A stretch of DNA of 64,000 bases from Vogesella indigofera. GTDB taxonomy: Bacteria; Pseudomonadota; Gammaproteobacteria; Burkholderiales; Chromobacteriaceae. Shown in pieces: positions 56,344-64,000 of this stretch. Location: contig NZ_RBID01000018.1 of assembly GCF_003633895.1 (NCBI RefSeq), positions 1 through 64,000 on the forward strand, given 5' to 3'. Position numbers and translations under genes: made by a program. Position 1 is the stretch's first letter; every line of letters starts with the position of its first letter. The notes beneath the pieces were generated by a model, which had not been told where the DNA came from, searched no databases, and saw nothing but the letters and a program-made list of their open reading frames with translations.

Positions 56344-57155
56344 AACCGCTAGAACATGATCTCGCCGTCGGCGCCGCCGCTGATGGCAACACCAAACTGA
56401 ACGTCATCGACCTGCACAAGAGCTACGGCAGCCACGAGGTGCTCAAGGGCGTCTCGCTGACCGCCCACGCCGGCGACGTGATCAGCATCATCGGCTCTTC
56501 CGGCTCCGGCAAGAGTACCTTCCTGCGTTGCATCAACATGCTGGAACAGCCGCACAGCGGCACCATCGCCGTCACCGGCGAAACGCTGAAGCTGATCACC
56601 GACAAGCGTAACGGCGCACTGAAGGCGGAAGACCCGAAACAGCTGGCGCGCCTGCGCACCAAGCTGGCGATGGTGTTCCAGCACTTCAACCTGTGGGCAC
56701 ACATGACGGTGCTGGAAAACATCATCGAGGCGCCGATCCACGTGCTGGGCGTGCCGAAGGATGAAGCCATCGCCCGTGCCCGCAAGTACCTGGACAAGGT
56801 CGGCCTGAAGAACGTCGAGGACAAGTACCCGTCGCACATGTCCGGCGGCCAGCAGCAGCGCGTGGCGATCGCCCGCGCGCTGGCGATGGAGCCGGAAGTA
56901 ATGCTGTTCGACGAGCCGACCTCGGCGCTGGACCCGGAACTGGTCGGCGAAGTGCTGCGCGTGATGCAGGACCTGGCGCGCGAAGGCCGCACCATGGTGG
57001 TGGTAACCCACGAAATGGGCTTCGCCCGTGAAGTGTCCAACCATGTCATTTTCCTGCACCAGGGCCGCATCGAAGAACAGGGTCATCCGAAGGAAGTGCT
57101 GACCAAGCCGAAAAGCGAACGTCTGGCACAATTCCTGTCCGGCAGCCTGAAATAA
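56340..57155 (+). CDS. aotP: Arginine/ornithine ABC transporter ATP-binding protein AotP-like
   Basis: A 271-residue HisP-family ATPase: Walker [10 protein letters not shown], the Q-loop [13 protein letters not shown], signature [15 protein letters not shown], Walker [15 protein letters not shown] and switch [12 protein letters not shown]. No C-terminal regulatory domain, as usual for amino-acid importers. Coupled to aotO by a 4-base overlap. Confidence 0.95.
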   Translation: MKPLEHDLAVGAAADGNTKLNVIDLHKSYGSHEVLKGVSLTAHAGDVISIIGSSGSGKSTFLRCINMLEQPHSGTIAVTGETLKLITDKRNGALKAEDPKQLARLRTKLAMVFQHFNLWAHMTVLENIIEAPIHVLGVPKDEAIARARKYLDKVGLKNVEDKYPSHMSGGQQQRVAIARALAMEPEVMLFDEPTSALDPELVGEVLRVMQDLAREGRTMVVVTHEMGFAREVSNHVIFLHQGRIEEQGHPKEVLTKPKSERLAQFLSGSLK

Positions 57156-57258
57156 GCCGTACAATCGCCGCTTGACAAGCACGCGCCATGCTGACGATAA
57201 AGTCGGCATGGCGCCTTCTTATTTGCATCGCCCTTCGCCCCATCACCAGATTGCAGAC

Positions 57259-58233
57259 ATGGTCAACGTAACTTCCGGCACCAAACCCGTCCGCTACGGC
57301 TTCTTGCTGCTGCCCAACGCGTCGATGGCCGATTTTGCCATCGCCACCGAGGTGCTGACCCGCGCCAACCAGCTGGCGGAAAAAAAGTGCTACGAGTTCC
57401 TGCCGCTGTCGCTGGACGGCCTGCCGGTCACGCTCAGCAACGGCCTGCGCCTGGCGGTGGACCTGCCGCTGGCCCACGCGCCGAAACTGGACGTGCTGGT
57501 GGTGCTGGCCGATGAAGTCGGCGTCGACATCGCCGCCGACGAGCTGGCGCGCGTGATCGGTAGCCAGCTCAACGAACACACCATGCTTGCCGGCATCAAC
57601 TGCGGCAGCTACTGGCTGGCACGCGCCGGGCTGCTGGCCGGCCACCGCGCCACCATCCACTGGCAGGAAATCAGCCGCCTGTCGGACGAATTCCCCGACG
57701 TGATCGTGTCGTCCAACCTGTACGAGATCGACGGCAACCGCCTGACCAGTACCGGCGGCGCCGCCACCTTCGACTTCATGATGGCGCTGGTTGCGGCCAA
57801 CCTTGGCCAGGAATTCGCCGCACAGCTGTCGGAAGTGTTCAGCATGGAACGGCTGCGCCCCGGCAGCGAACGGCAGCGCATCCCGCTGGCCACCCGCATC
57901 GGCGGCAGCCAGCCGAAGCTGACCGAGGCGGTCAGCCTGATGGAAGCCAATATCGAGGAACCGCTGACCACCGACGACATCGCCTACTACGTCGGCGTAT
58001 CGCGGCGCCAGCTGGAGCGCCTGTTCAAGCAGTACCTCGGCACCGTGCCGTCGAAATACTATCTGGAGCTGCGCCTGAACCGCGCGCGCCAGCTTTTGCA
58101 GCAGACCAGCAAGTCCATCGTGCAGATCGGCCTCGCCTGCGGCTTCTCCAGCGGCCCGCACTTCTCCAGCACCTACCGCAGCCACTTCAACATCACGCCA
58201 CGCGAAGAGCGCGCGCAGCGCACCCAGGGCTGA
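57259..58233 (+). CDS. argR: ArgR-type transcriptional regulator (AraC family with GATase1-like domain)
   Basis: A 324-residue regulator from the ATG at 57259 (an ATG at 57208 is possible). An N-terminal DJ-1/GATase1-like sensing domain (about 10-180, YGFLLLPNASMADFAIATEV, MLAGINCGSYWLARAG) precedes a C-terminal AraC/XylS pair of helix-turn-helices (about 215-310, DIAYYVGVSRRQLERLFKQY and QIGLACGFSSGPHFSSTYRS). Placement at the end of the aot operon matches Pseudomonas ArgR, which responds to arginine and controls aot and the large NAD-GDH. It is unrelated to E. coli ArgR. Confidence 0.9.
   Translation: MVNVTSGTKPVRYGFLLLPNASMADFAIATEVLTRANQLAEKKCYEFLPLSLDGLPVTLSNGLRLAVDLPLAHAPKLDVLVVLADEVGVDIAADELARVIGSQLNEHTMLAGINCGSYWLARAGLLAGHRATIHWQEISRLSDEFPDVIVSSNLYEIDGNRLTSTGGAATFDFMMALVAANLGQEFAAQLSEVFSMERLRPGSERQRIPLATRIGGSQPKLTEAVSLMEANIEEPLTTDDIAYYVGVSRRQLERLFKQYLGTVPSKYYLELRLNRARQLLQQTSKSIVQIGLACGFSSGPHFSSTYRSHFNITPREERAQRTQG
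57791..57802 (-). repeat. Dispersed repeat, minus orientation
   Basis: Perfect copy (TTGCGGCCAACC on plus) inside argR. Confidence 0.7.
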
Positions 58234-58246
58234 GCGTCACCGCCTT

Positions 58247-58268
58247 GCCGCGCCGGCCCCGGCGCGGC
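58247..58268. terminator. GC-only hairpin after argR
   Basis: GCCGCGCCGG and CCGGCGCGGC pair perfectly over two bases, 14 bases past the argR stop, but without a T run. It may block 3' exonucleases or assist a Rho-type end. Confidence 0.55.
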
Positions 58269-58301
58269 CACCACACCCCGCGAACAGCCCCCATTTCACT
58301 C

Positions 58302-58331
58302 ATTCAGTTTTTCTGAATAGATACTCAGAAA
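58302..58331. promoter_or_regulatory. Two overlapping palindromes upstream of marR
   Basis: ATTCAG-TTTTT-CTGAAT (58302-58318) overlaps TTTCTGA-8-TCAGAAA (58310-58331), about 55 bases before the marR start in an AT-rich stretch. This is the usual size and place of a MarR autoregulatory operator. Confidence 0.55.
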
Positions 58332-58386
58332 TGCTGTGTTTTATTTTGTACTAACTAAAACTATCCTGACGAGAACCAAATCCGCG

Positions 58387-58848
58387 ATGAACACTCCTAT
58401 GCAACAGCGCAGTGTGACCCGTTCGATGGCGCTGGTACGCGAGCTGGTACGCACCTACCAGGCGTTCGAGCAGCTGAGCAGCAGCCGCATCCGCAGCCAC
58501 GGCCTGACACCGCCGCAATTCGACGTGATTGCGACGCTGGGCAACACCGCGGGCATGAGCTGCAAGGAACTCTCCAGCCGGACCCTGATCACCAAGGGCA
58601 CGCTGACCGGCGTACTGGACCGGCTGCTGGACAAGGGGCTGATCAGCCGCCGTGTCGATGCCAACGACCGGCGCAGCCTGTTCGTGGCGCTGACCAGCGA
58701 GGGTGACAGCGTGTTCCGCGCCACCTTCCCGGATGTCACCGGCCACTGCGATGGCGCCTTTGCGGCACTGAGCGACGAAGAACTGAAGCAGATCACGGCC
58801 ACGTTGGCCGGCCTGCGTTTGGCCATTACGGCAAAACTGGAGCCCTGA
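58387..58848 (+). CDS. MarR family transcriptional regulator
   Basis: A 153-residue winged-helix dimer from the ATG at 58387. The DNA-binding part is clear (GLTPPQFDVIATLGN, MSCKELSSRTLITKGTLTGVLDRLLDKGLI, and the wing VDANDRRSLFVALTSEG). The cytochrome b561 ATG follows its stop directly, so it heads a four-gene operon and probably controls it through the palindromes upstream. The inducer is unknown; one cysteine (SCKEL) lies in the helix-turn-helix region, which might allow redox sensing, but this is speculation. Confidence 0.88.
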   Translation: MNTPMQQRSVTRSMALVRELVRTYQAFEQLSSSRIRSHGLTPPQFDVIATLGNTAGMSCKELSSRTLITKGTLTGVLDRLLDKGLISRRVDANDRRSLFVALTSEGDSVFRATFPDVTGHCDGAFAALSDEELKQITATLAGLRLAITAKLEP

Positions 58849-59385
58849 ATGAAGATGAACCAACGTTACCACCCGAGCCAGATCATGCTGCACGCGGTGA
58901 TCGGCCTGCTGATCGTGCTGACCTTTGCCTTCGGCAAGTACGTGGCCAGCCTGCCGCTGTCGCCGGCCAAGTTCCAGCTGATCAGCTACCACAAGTGGGG
59001 CGGCATGCTGGTGCTGCTGCTGGTCGTGCTGCGCATCGTGCTGCGCCTGCTCAAGGGCGCGCCGCCGCTGCCGGCCACCATGTCGCCGCTGGCCAGACTG
59101 GCCGCCCACGCCGGCCACCTGGCGCTGTACGTACTGATGCTGGCGGTGCCGATGTCCGGCTGGCTGATGAGCTCGGCCTACGGCATCCCGGTGGTGCTGT
59201 TCGGCGTGCTGCCGCTGCCGGACCTGATTGCGGCCAACCCTGCGCTGGGCGAACAGCTGGGCGAGGTGCACGAGCTACTCAACCAGCTGCTGCTGATCAC
59301 CGTGATCCTCCACGTGCTGGCGGCACTGAAACACCACTTTATTGACCGCGACGGTCTGCTGCAGCGCATGAGCCTGCGTCGTTAA
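58849..59385 (+). CDS. Cytochrome b561
   Basis: A 178-residue inner-membrane dihaem b-type cytochrome with four predicted membrane segments. Haem-ligand histidines lie in SQIMLHAVIGLL, YHKWGGMLVLL, AAHAGHLALYVLM and VILHVLAALKHHF. Such proteins pass electrons between quinol and superoxide or periplasmic partners. Starts at the base after the marR stop; yceI genes follow, a pairing seen in many Proteobacteria. A perfect repeat copy lies at 59228-59239. Confidence 0.9.
   Translation: MKMNQRYHPSQIMLHAVIGLLIVLTFAFGKYVASLPLSPAKFQLISYHKWGGMLVLLLVVLRIVLRLLKGAPPLPATMSPLARLAAHAGHLALYVLMLAVPMSGWLMSSAYGIPVVLFGVLPLPDLIAANPALGEQLGEVHELLNQLLLITVILHVLAALKHHFIDRDGLLQRMSLRR
59228..59239 (-). repeat. Dispersed repeat, minus orientation
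   Basis: Perfect copy (TTGCGGCCAACC on plus) inside the cytochrome b561 gene. Confidence 0.7.
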
Positions 59386-59405
59386 CCCGAAGGACGAAAG
59401 CCCCG

Positions 59406-59948
59406 ATGAAAGCCCTGTTGATCTCCGCCGGCCTGCTGCTGGCCAGCCCGGTGTTTGCCCAGAATGTCGACCTTGGCAAAAGCCAGCTCGTGTTCACCAT
59501 GAAACAGATGGGGGTGCCGGTATCCGGCAGCTTCAAGAAATTCGCCGCCAAGGTCAGCTTTGACCCGGCCAAGGCCGACAAGGGCAGCGCCGACATCACC
59601 ATCGACGTGAACAGCATCAGCCTGCCCACCGCCGACGCCAACGCCGAAGCCCGCAAGAAGGACTGGTTCAACACCGCCCAGTTCGCCCAGGCCCGTTTCG
59701 TGTCCAGCAGCATCAAGCCGCTGGGCGGCAACCGTTACCAGGTCAGCGGCAAGCTGACGCTGAAAGGCATCACCCGCGAGCTGAGCGCGCCGTTCACCGC
59801 CACCAGCCAGGGCAAGGCCGTCAGCATCGACGGTACCCTGCCGATTTCCCGGCTCGCCTTCAAAATCGGTGAAGGCAGCTGGAGCGACACCGGCACCGTT
59901 GCCGACAATGTCGACCTGCGTTTCCGTCTTGTAGTAGCCAACCCTTGA
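59406..59948 (+). CDS. YceI-like periplasmic lipocalin-fold protein 1
   Basis: A 180-residue secreted protein with a signal peptide (about 1-19, ending PVFAQ) and the YceI beta-barrel domain, whose members bind long isoprenoids such as ubiquinone-8 or polyprenyl lipids. DLGKSQLVFTMKQMGVPVSG, ADITIDVNSISL and GKLTLKGITRELSAPF are the family strands. It lacks the usual DxxHS-type opening, so it is the more divergent of the two copies. Confidence 0.88.
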   Translation: MKALLISAGLLLASPVFAQNVDLGKSQLVFTMKQMGVPVSGSFKKFAAKVSFDPAKADKGSADITIDVNSISLPTADANAEARKKDWFNTAQFAQARFVSSSIKPLGGNRYQVSGKLTLKGITRELSAPFTATSQGKAVSIDGTLPISRLAFKIGEGSWSDTGTVADNVDLRFRLVVANP

Positions 59949-59968
59949 TCCACCCCGGAGTGATAACC

Positions 59969-60538
59969 ATGATCCGTACCACCCTGTTTGCGACCCTCAT
60001 TGCGTCTGCCGGTCTGGCATTTGCGGCCCCGGCCAGCTACACCATCGACCCGAGCCACACCTACGCCGCCTACGAAGTCGGCCACCTCGGCCTGTCCAGC
60101 CAGAGCGGCGTGTTCACCAAGATCAGCGGCAACCTGAGCGTGGACGAAGCGGCCAAGAGCGGCAATGTCGACATCACCATCGACGCCGCCTCGCTGCAGA
60201 CCTTCCTCGCCGATCGCGACAAGCACCTGAAGAGCGCCGATTTCTTCAATGTCGAGAAATTCCCGACGCTGACCTACAAGTCGGACAAGGTCGTGTTCAA
60301 GGGCAACAAGCCGGCGGCGGTAGAAGGCAAGCTGACCCTGCTGGGCGTGACCCGCCCGGTCACCCTGCAACTGGTCAACGTCAACAAGGCCAAGCACCCG
60401 ATGACCGGCAAGGAAAGCTGGGGCGCCAACGCGGTAGCCACCATCAAGCGCAGCGAGTTCGGCATGAAGACCTTCATCCCGGCCGTCAGCGACGAAGTGA
60501 AACTGACCATCGCACTGGAAGCCAGCAAGGCCGAATAA
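59969..60538 (+). CDS. YceI-like periplasmic lipocalin-fold protein 2
   Basis: A 189-residue YceI protein with signal peptide (about 1-19, ending AFAAP) and the canonical opening YTIDPSHTYAAYEVGHLGLS, then DADFFNVEKFPTLTYKS-like and GKLTLLGVTRPVTLQL. The ATG at 59969 is chosen for its CCGGAG ribosome site. It ends the marR-cytb561-yceI-yceI operon before a strong terminator. Confidence 0.9.
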   Translation: MIRTTLFATLIASAGLAFAAPASYTIDPSHTYAAYEVGHLGLSSQSGVFTKISGNLSVDEAAKSGNVDITIDAASLQTFLADRDKHLKSADFFNVEKFPTLTYKSDKVVFKGNKPAAVEGKLTLLGVTRPVTLQLVNVNKAKHPMTGKESWGANAVATIKRSEFGMKTFIPAVSDEVKLTIALEASKAE

Positions 60539-60561
60539 GCCTGCCGGTGATGGAAAAGATG

Positions 60562-60590
60562 AAGCCGCCAGCTCGCTGGCGGCTTTTTTA
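60562..60590 (+). terminator. Terminator of the marR-b561-yceI operon
   Basis: AAGCCGCCAG and CTGGCGGCTT pair over CTCG and are followed by TTTTTA. A repeat core GCGGCCAA follows at 60593-60600, before the convergent kinase gene. Confidence 0.9.
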
Positions 60591-60607
60591 TTGCGGCCAA
60601 GCTTGCG

Positions 60608-62428
60608 CTAGTGGCGCTCGTCCAAAGCCGGCAACAGCGGCAGGCGCACGGTAAAGCGCGTGCCCTCGTCCTCGCTGCTGTCCACCGCGATGCTGCCGCC
60701 GTGACGCTGTACCAGCTCCCGCACCAGCGCCAGCCCCATGCCGCTACCGGGAATGCCCAGCGCGGTACTGGCGCGGAAAAAGCGGGTGAACAGCTTGTCC
60801 TGCTCATCCGCCGGGATGCCCACCCCCCAGTCCTGCACCGTGACGTGCACCTCGCGTCCGGCGACCGTGCAGCGCAGCGCCAGCCGCTGCCAGCGCGGCG
60901 AATACTTGATGGCGTTGGAGATCAGGTTGCCGAACACCACGCGCAGCAGCTCGGCGTCGCCATCGACGATCAGCACGTCATCGGCGGCAAACGACACCTC
61001 GATCTGGCAATCGGGATGGATGTCCTGGCTCTGCTCCACCAGCTCGGCCAGCAGTGGCACCAGCCGCACCGGCCCCTGCTGCACCACCAGCTGCCCTTCC
61101 TCCAGCCGCGTCAGCGTCAGCACGCTGTCGGCGAGGCTGACCATGTGCTTGACCATGTCGCGCAGGCGCTGGGCGCGGCTTTGCAGCTGCTCGCCGTGGA
61201 ACTGCTCCGGCTGGCGCTGCAGGCGCTGCGCGATGCCGTCGATCACCGCCAGCGGGGTGCGGTACTCGTGCGACACCATGCTGACGAAGCGGCGCTGCAT
61301 CTCGGCCAGCTCGCGCTCGTGCTGCAGCGTGGCTTCCAGCGCGTGCTCGCGCTGCAGAATGTGGCTGATGTCGAGGATGCTGGCCAGCACGCAGGGGATG
61401 CCGCGGTAGTCGATCAGGCAGCCGGTGAGGCTGGCGTCGAACGGACGCTGCTCGCGGTCGCGCAGCACCGCGTGAAAGTCGATCACCTGCCCTTCCTGCT
61501 GCAGGATTTCCAGGAAACGCTTGCGCTCCGCCGCGTGCTCGTACAGCGCGGCCGAGGTCGGCGTGAACTCGCTGCTGCTGCCCAGCCACATGCCGTAGCG
61601 CTCGATCGCCAGCCGGTTGGCGTAGCGGATGCGCTCCGACGCCAGCTCGGAAATCACCATCGGCAGCGGCAGCGCATCGAGAATGCCCTGCAGCTCCTCG
61701 CTGCGTTCGCGCTGCAGCTGCAGCAGCTTTTCGCGGTCGCTGACATCGTGCTGGCTGATCAGCATCGCGCTCTCGCCGGTGGCCGGATCGCGGATGCGGA
61801 ACAGCTGCACCTGATGGCGCACCATGCTGCCATCGGCCAGCCGCACGTCCACCACCCGGCGCACGCCGCGGCTCTCCATCGCCGCCAGCCGCAGCTCGGC
61901 CAGCAGCTTGGGGTCCGGCAGCGAGGCCAGCAGCGCATCGCCCTCCGACGGCGGCAGCGCCAGCGCGGCGGCCGGGTTGCGCTGCAGCACCATGCCGTTG
62001 TCGTCGTACAGCGACACCATCTCGCGCACGTGGCGCAGCATCTCCACGCTGCGCACGGTATCGGCGTCGACCGACACCGGCACCGCCTCCACCTTCATCA
62101 GGTCGGGCCAGTCGTTATCGAAGCGGGCGCAGTGGCAGCGCACCTGCAACGGCAGGCCGTGCGGGTACAGCGTCCAGTTTTCCTCCACCGCGCGCTGCTC
62201 GGCAAAGGCGGCCTGGTACACGGCAAGGCGGGTGCGCAGCGCCTCGCTGCTGATGGAAAAGTCGCGCTCCTGCAGCGATGCCAGATCCGCCGCGTCCCAC
62301 AGCTGCAGCGCCTGGCGGTTGGCCCACACGATGCTCTGCCGGCGCATGTCGAAAAACCAGACCGCCAGATGCAGGCGTTCCAGCAGCGGCATGGCCGCGG
62401 TCAGTGATGGCGGCAATTCGGTACTCAT
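60608..62428 (-). CDS. PAS-domain sensor histidine kinase
   Basis: A 606-residue kinase without membrane segments: three PAS-like regions (about 15-125, 128-235 and 240-360), a DHp domain with the phospho-accepting H387 in SMVSHEYRTPLAVIDG, and a catalytic ATPase domain with the N box NLISNAIKYS, DWGVGIP and GSGMGLALV. All catalytic motifs are intact, so it is predicted active and cytosolic. Its start overlaps the stop of the REC-EAL gene (ATGA), so the two probably form a signalling pair in which this kinase phosphorylates the receiver domain. Confidence 0.92.
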   Translation of the reverse strand: MSTELPPSLTAAMPLLERLHLAVWFFDMRRQSIVWANRQALQLWDAADLASLQERDFSISSEALRTRLAVYQAAFAEQRAVEENWTLYPHGLPLQVRCHCARFDNDWPDLMKVEAVPVSVDADTVRSVEMLRHVREMVSLYDDNGMVLQRNPAAALALPPSEGDALLASLPDPKLLAELRLAAMESRGVRRVVDVRLADGSMVRHQVQLFRIRDPATGESAMLISQHDVSDREKLLQLQRERSEELQGILDALPLPMVISELASERIRYANRLAIERYGMWLGSSSEFTPTSAALYEHAAERKRFLEILQQEGQVIDFHAVLRDREQRPFDASLTGCLIDYRGIPCVLASILDISHILQREHALEATLQHERELAEMQRRFVSMVSHEYRTPLAVIDGIAQRLQRQPEQFHGEQLQSRAQRLRDMVKHMVSLADSVLTLTRLEEGQLVVQQGPVRLVPLLAELVEQSQDIHPDCQIEVSFAADDVLIVDGDAELLRVVFGNLISNAIKYSPRWQRLALRCTVAGREVHVTVQDWGVGIPADEQDKLFTRFFRASTALGIPGSGMGLALVRELVQRHGGSIAVDSSEDEGTRFTVRLPLLPALDERH

Positions 62429-64000
62429 GGCGTCCCCAGTAACGACAGCAGTTCGGCCAGCGGCATCGGCCGGTAAAAGTGATAGCCCTGCGCAAAGCGG
62501 CAGCCCAGCTCCGCCAGCAGCGCCGCCTGCGCCGCGCTCTCCACCCCTTCGGCCACCACCACGCAGCCCATGGCGCGGCCGAGGCTGATCAGCCCTTCGA
62601 TGATGCGCGCGTCGATGCTGCGGCGGCTGATGTCCATCACGAAGCTGCGGTCGATCTTGATCACTTCGGCGTGCAGCCGCTTCAGGTAGTCCAGCGACGC
62701 GTAGCCCATGCCGAAGTCGTCGACCGCCAGCTTCAGCCCCAGCGCGCGCAGCGCGGCAATGTCGGCCTCGATGGCGGCGGTGAGGTAGGTCATCGAGGTC
62801 TCGGTGACCTCGATTTCAAGGTTGGCCGCCAGTGCCAGCCGCCCCGCCTGCAGCTGGGCGTTGAGAAAGGCCGGCACCCCGCGACCGAGACTTTGCGCCG
62901 AGATGTTGAACGACAGGATAAAGCCCGGACGCAGACTGACCAGCTCGGTGATCGCCTCCAGCGTTTGCGCAATCACCCAGTGGTCGAGGTCGGTGGCCAG
63001 CCCGCTGCGCTCCGCCGCCGGCACGAAGGCCCCCGGCGACAGTGCACCGATATCGGCATGCGGCCAACGTACCAGCGCCTCGGCGCCGACGATGCGGCCG
63101 CTGAGCAGGTCGACGCGCGGCTGGAACAGCAGGGTCAGCTCGCCGGATTTCAGCGCCTGCCCCAGATAGCGCTCGGCGTGGCGCGCCGCCTGCAGCGCCT
63201 GGTAGTCGCCGCGGCCCAGCTCGATGAAGCGGCGCGGATTGCCGGCGCTCTCGAAATTGAGATGCAGCGCGCAGGATTCCACCAGCGTGGCGGCCTCGAA
63301 GTGGCGCAGCGCCGGCGCCTGCCAGTCCAGATGGATGCATAGCGCGCTGCAGGTATAGGCGACGCTGACACCGCCGACCTCGAGCATCATCCTTTGCGCC
63401 AGCACCGCCGCCGCCTGCGCCGCGGCATCCTCCGCCAGCAGCAGCGCCCAGCAGCCATCGGACCAGGTAAACACCTGCCCGCTGCCGGCCAGCGGCGCGA
63501 GACAGGCCAGCATATTGTGTTGCAGCAGCGGCTGTTCGGCGGGCGCCAGGCGCATGGTCAGCGCCAGATAGGTATCGACCTTGACCAGCAGCAGCGTCTG
63601 CGACGCCTGCGCCGTGCGTGCCGCGGCCACCTGCGCCAGCAGCAGCGCCCGTCCCGGCACCGCCGGTGGAGGCGGCAGGCTGTCGCCACGGCGGCGGCGC
63701 TTGACCTTGGCGGCGATGGCGGCCAGCAGCAGGTCGAAGTCGACCGGCTTGACCAGATAGTCGTCGACCTCCAGCAGGCGACCGCGCACCTGGCTGTGGC
63801 TGTCTGCCAGCGCGGTGAGCAGGATGAACGGCAGCTGCGCCAGCTCGCCACCCTGCGCCGCCATCGTTTCCACCAGCTCGAAGCCGTCCATGCCCGGCAT
63901 CGACACGTCGCTCAGCACCAGATCCGGCAGCTGCTGCGCCATCAGCGCCAGCGCGGCGTGGCCGTCCACCGCCTCCAGCACGCGGTAGCCGGCGCTGAGC
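62425..64000 (-). CDS. Response regulator with EAL c-di-GMP phosphodiesterase domain (partial, cut by right edge)
   Basis: The 5' end lies beyond base 64000; about 525 residues are visible. The receiver domain lacks only its first strand: the phosphorylated aspartate is in LVLSDVSMPGMDGFEL and the conserved lysine in DYLVKPVDF. A middle region of about 130 residues with no recognised motif, perhaps a degenerate GGDEF, precedes an EAL domain with AEALVRW, SFNISAQSL, EVTETSMT, DDFGMGYASLDYLK, KIDRSFV and AEGVES. All known catalytic residues appear kept, so active hydrolysis of c-di-GMP is expected. Confidence 0.9.
   Translation of the reverse strand, partial: LSAGYRVLEAVDGHAALALMAQQLPDLVLSDVSMPGMDGFELVETMAAQGGELAQLPFILLTALADSHSQVRGRLLEVDDYLVKPVDFDLLLAAIAAKVKRRRRGDSLPPPPAVPGRALLLAQVAAARTAQASQTLLLVKVDTYLALTMRLAPAEQPLLQHNMLACLAPLAGSGQVFTWSDGCWALLLAEDAAAQAAAVLAQRMMLEVGGVSVAYTCSALCIHLDWQAPALRHFEAATLVESCALHLNFESAGNPRRFIELGRGDYQALQAARHAERYLGQALKSGELTLLFQPRVDLLSGRIVGAEALVRWPHADIGALSPGAFVPAAERSGLATDLDHWVIAQTLEAITELVSLRPGFILSFNISAQSLGRGVPAFLNAQLQAGRLALAANLEIEVTETSMTYLTAAIEADIAALRALGLKLAVDDFGMGYASLDYLKRLHAEVIKIDRSFVMDISRRSIDARIIEGLISLGRAMGCVVVAEGVESAAQAALLAELGCRFAQGYHFYRPMPLAELLSLLGTP

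Overview
The window is a housekeeping stretch of a GC-rich (roughly 60% or more) proteobacterial chromosome. Its protein families and gene order point to Betaproteobacteria: hfq-hflX-hflK-hflC-hisZ-purA, ndk-rlmN-pilF-rodZ-ispG-hisS-yfgM-bamB-der, cmk-rpsA-ihfB-lapA-lapB, a kinase-only RfaE and a DUF4936 gene. The order Neisseriales outside Neisseria itself (Chromobacteriaceae, e.g. Vogesella- or Chromobacterium-like) is my best guess. No 16S gene lies in the window, so the genus is inference. I saw no copy of the Neisseria uptake word GCCGTCTGAA. No complete IS, prophage, CRISPR array or defence island was seen.

Layout: (1) 1-3.3 kb: at the left edge a minus-strand rRNA operon promoter and boxA leader run off the window. 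Then come rnr (RNase R) and, divergently, three tandem tRNA-Leu(CAG) genes whose promoter overlaps the rnr start codon. (2) 3.5-18.7 kb: a long minus-strand run of core genes, in transcription order ndk, rlmN, pilF, rodZ, ispG, hisS, yfgM, bamB, der, hfq, hflX, hflK, hflC, hisZ, purA. (3) 18.8-32.7 kb: a plus-strand SPOR protein, then minus-strand zapE, cysM, a phytase-like periplasmic protein, the heptose/LPS genes hldD and rfaE1 with ugd, pyrF, lapB-lapA, ihfB, rpsA and cmk. (4) 32.8-39 kb: aroA and a MazG-like pyrophosphatase on plus; yaiI-tyrA, a DUF4936 gene and a CopA-type ATPase with a CsoR-like operator. (5) 39-46.4 kb: a membrane diguanylate cyclase and a sugar-type periplasmic binding protein separated by a 140-bp MITE, then a polyamine-type ABC operon (ATPase, binding protein, two permeases). 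(6) 46.8-51.6 kb: the 1600-residue NAD-glutamate dehydrogenase. (7) 52.1-58.2 kb: a plus-strand arginine uptake operon matching Pseudomonas aotJQMOP-argR, with two tandem binding proteins. (8) 58.4-64 kb: a marR, cytochrome b561, yceI, yceI cassette, then a minus-strand REC-EAL protein (cut by the right edge) overlapping a PAS histidine kinase.

The most striking signal belongs to no single gene. A short word, consensus AAGGTTGGCCGCAA, is scattered over the whole window in both orientations, inside genes and between them. By hand I count about 60 copies of the 8-base core TTGGCCGC on both strands (about 4 expected at this base composition) and 17 perfect copies of the 12-mer GGTTGGCCGCAA (well under one expected). 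Several copies face each other as inverted pairs at gene ends and act as, or resemble, terminators. That is the behaviour of DNA uptake sequences in Neisseria and Pasteurellaceae, but the word shares no core with theirs. I propose it as a candidate uptake or chromosome-marking sequence.

Functional themes: ribosome and RNA biology (rnr, tRNA-Leu, hfq, der, rpsA, rlmN, hisS), envelope assembly (bamB, rodZ, lapAB, hldD/rfaE1, pilF), nitrogen and amino-acid supply (arginine and polyamine uptake, NAD-GDH, cysM, aroA, tyrA, hisZ), and c-di-GMP signalling (one GGDEF and one EAL protein, each beside a sensor partner).
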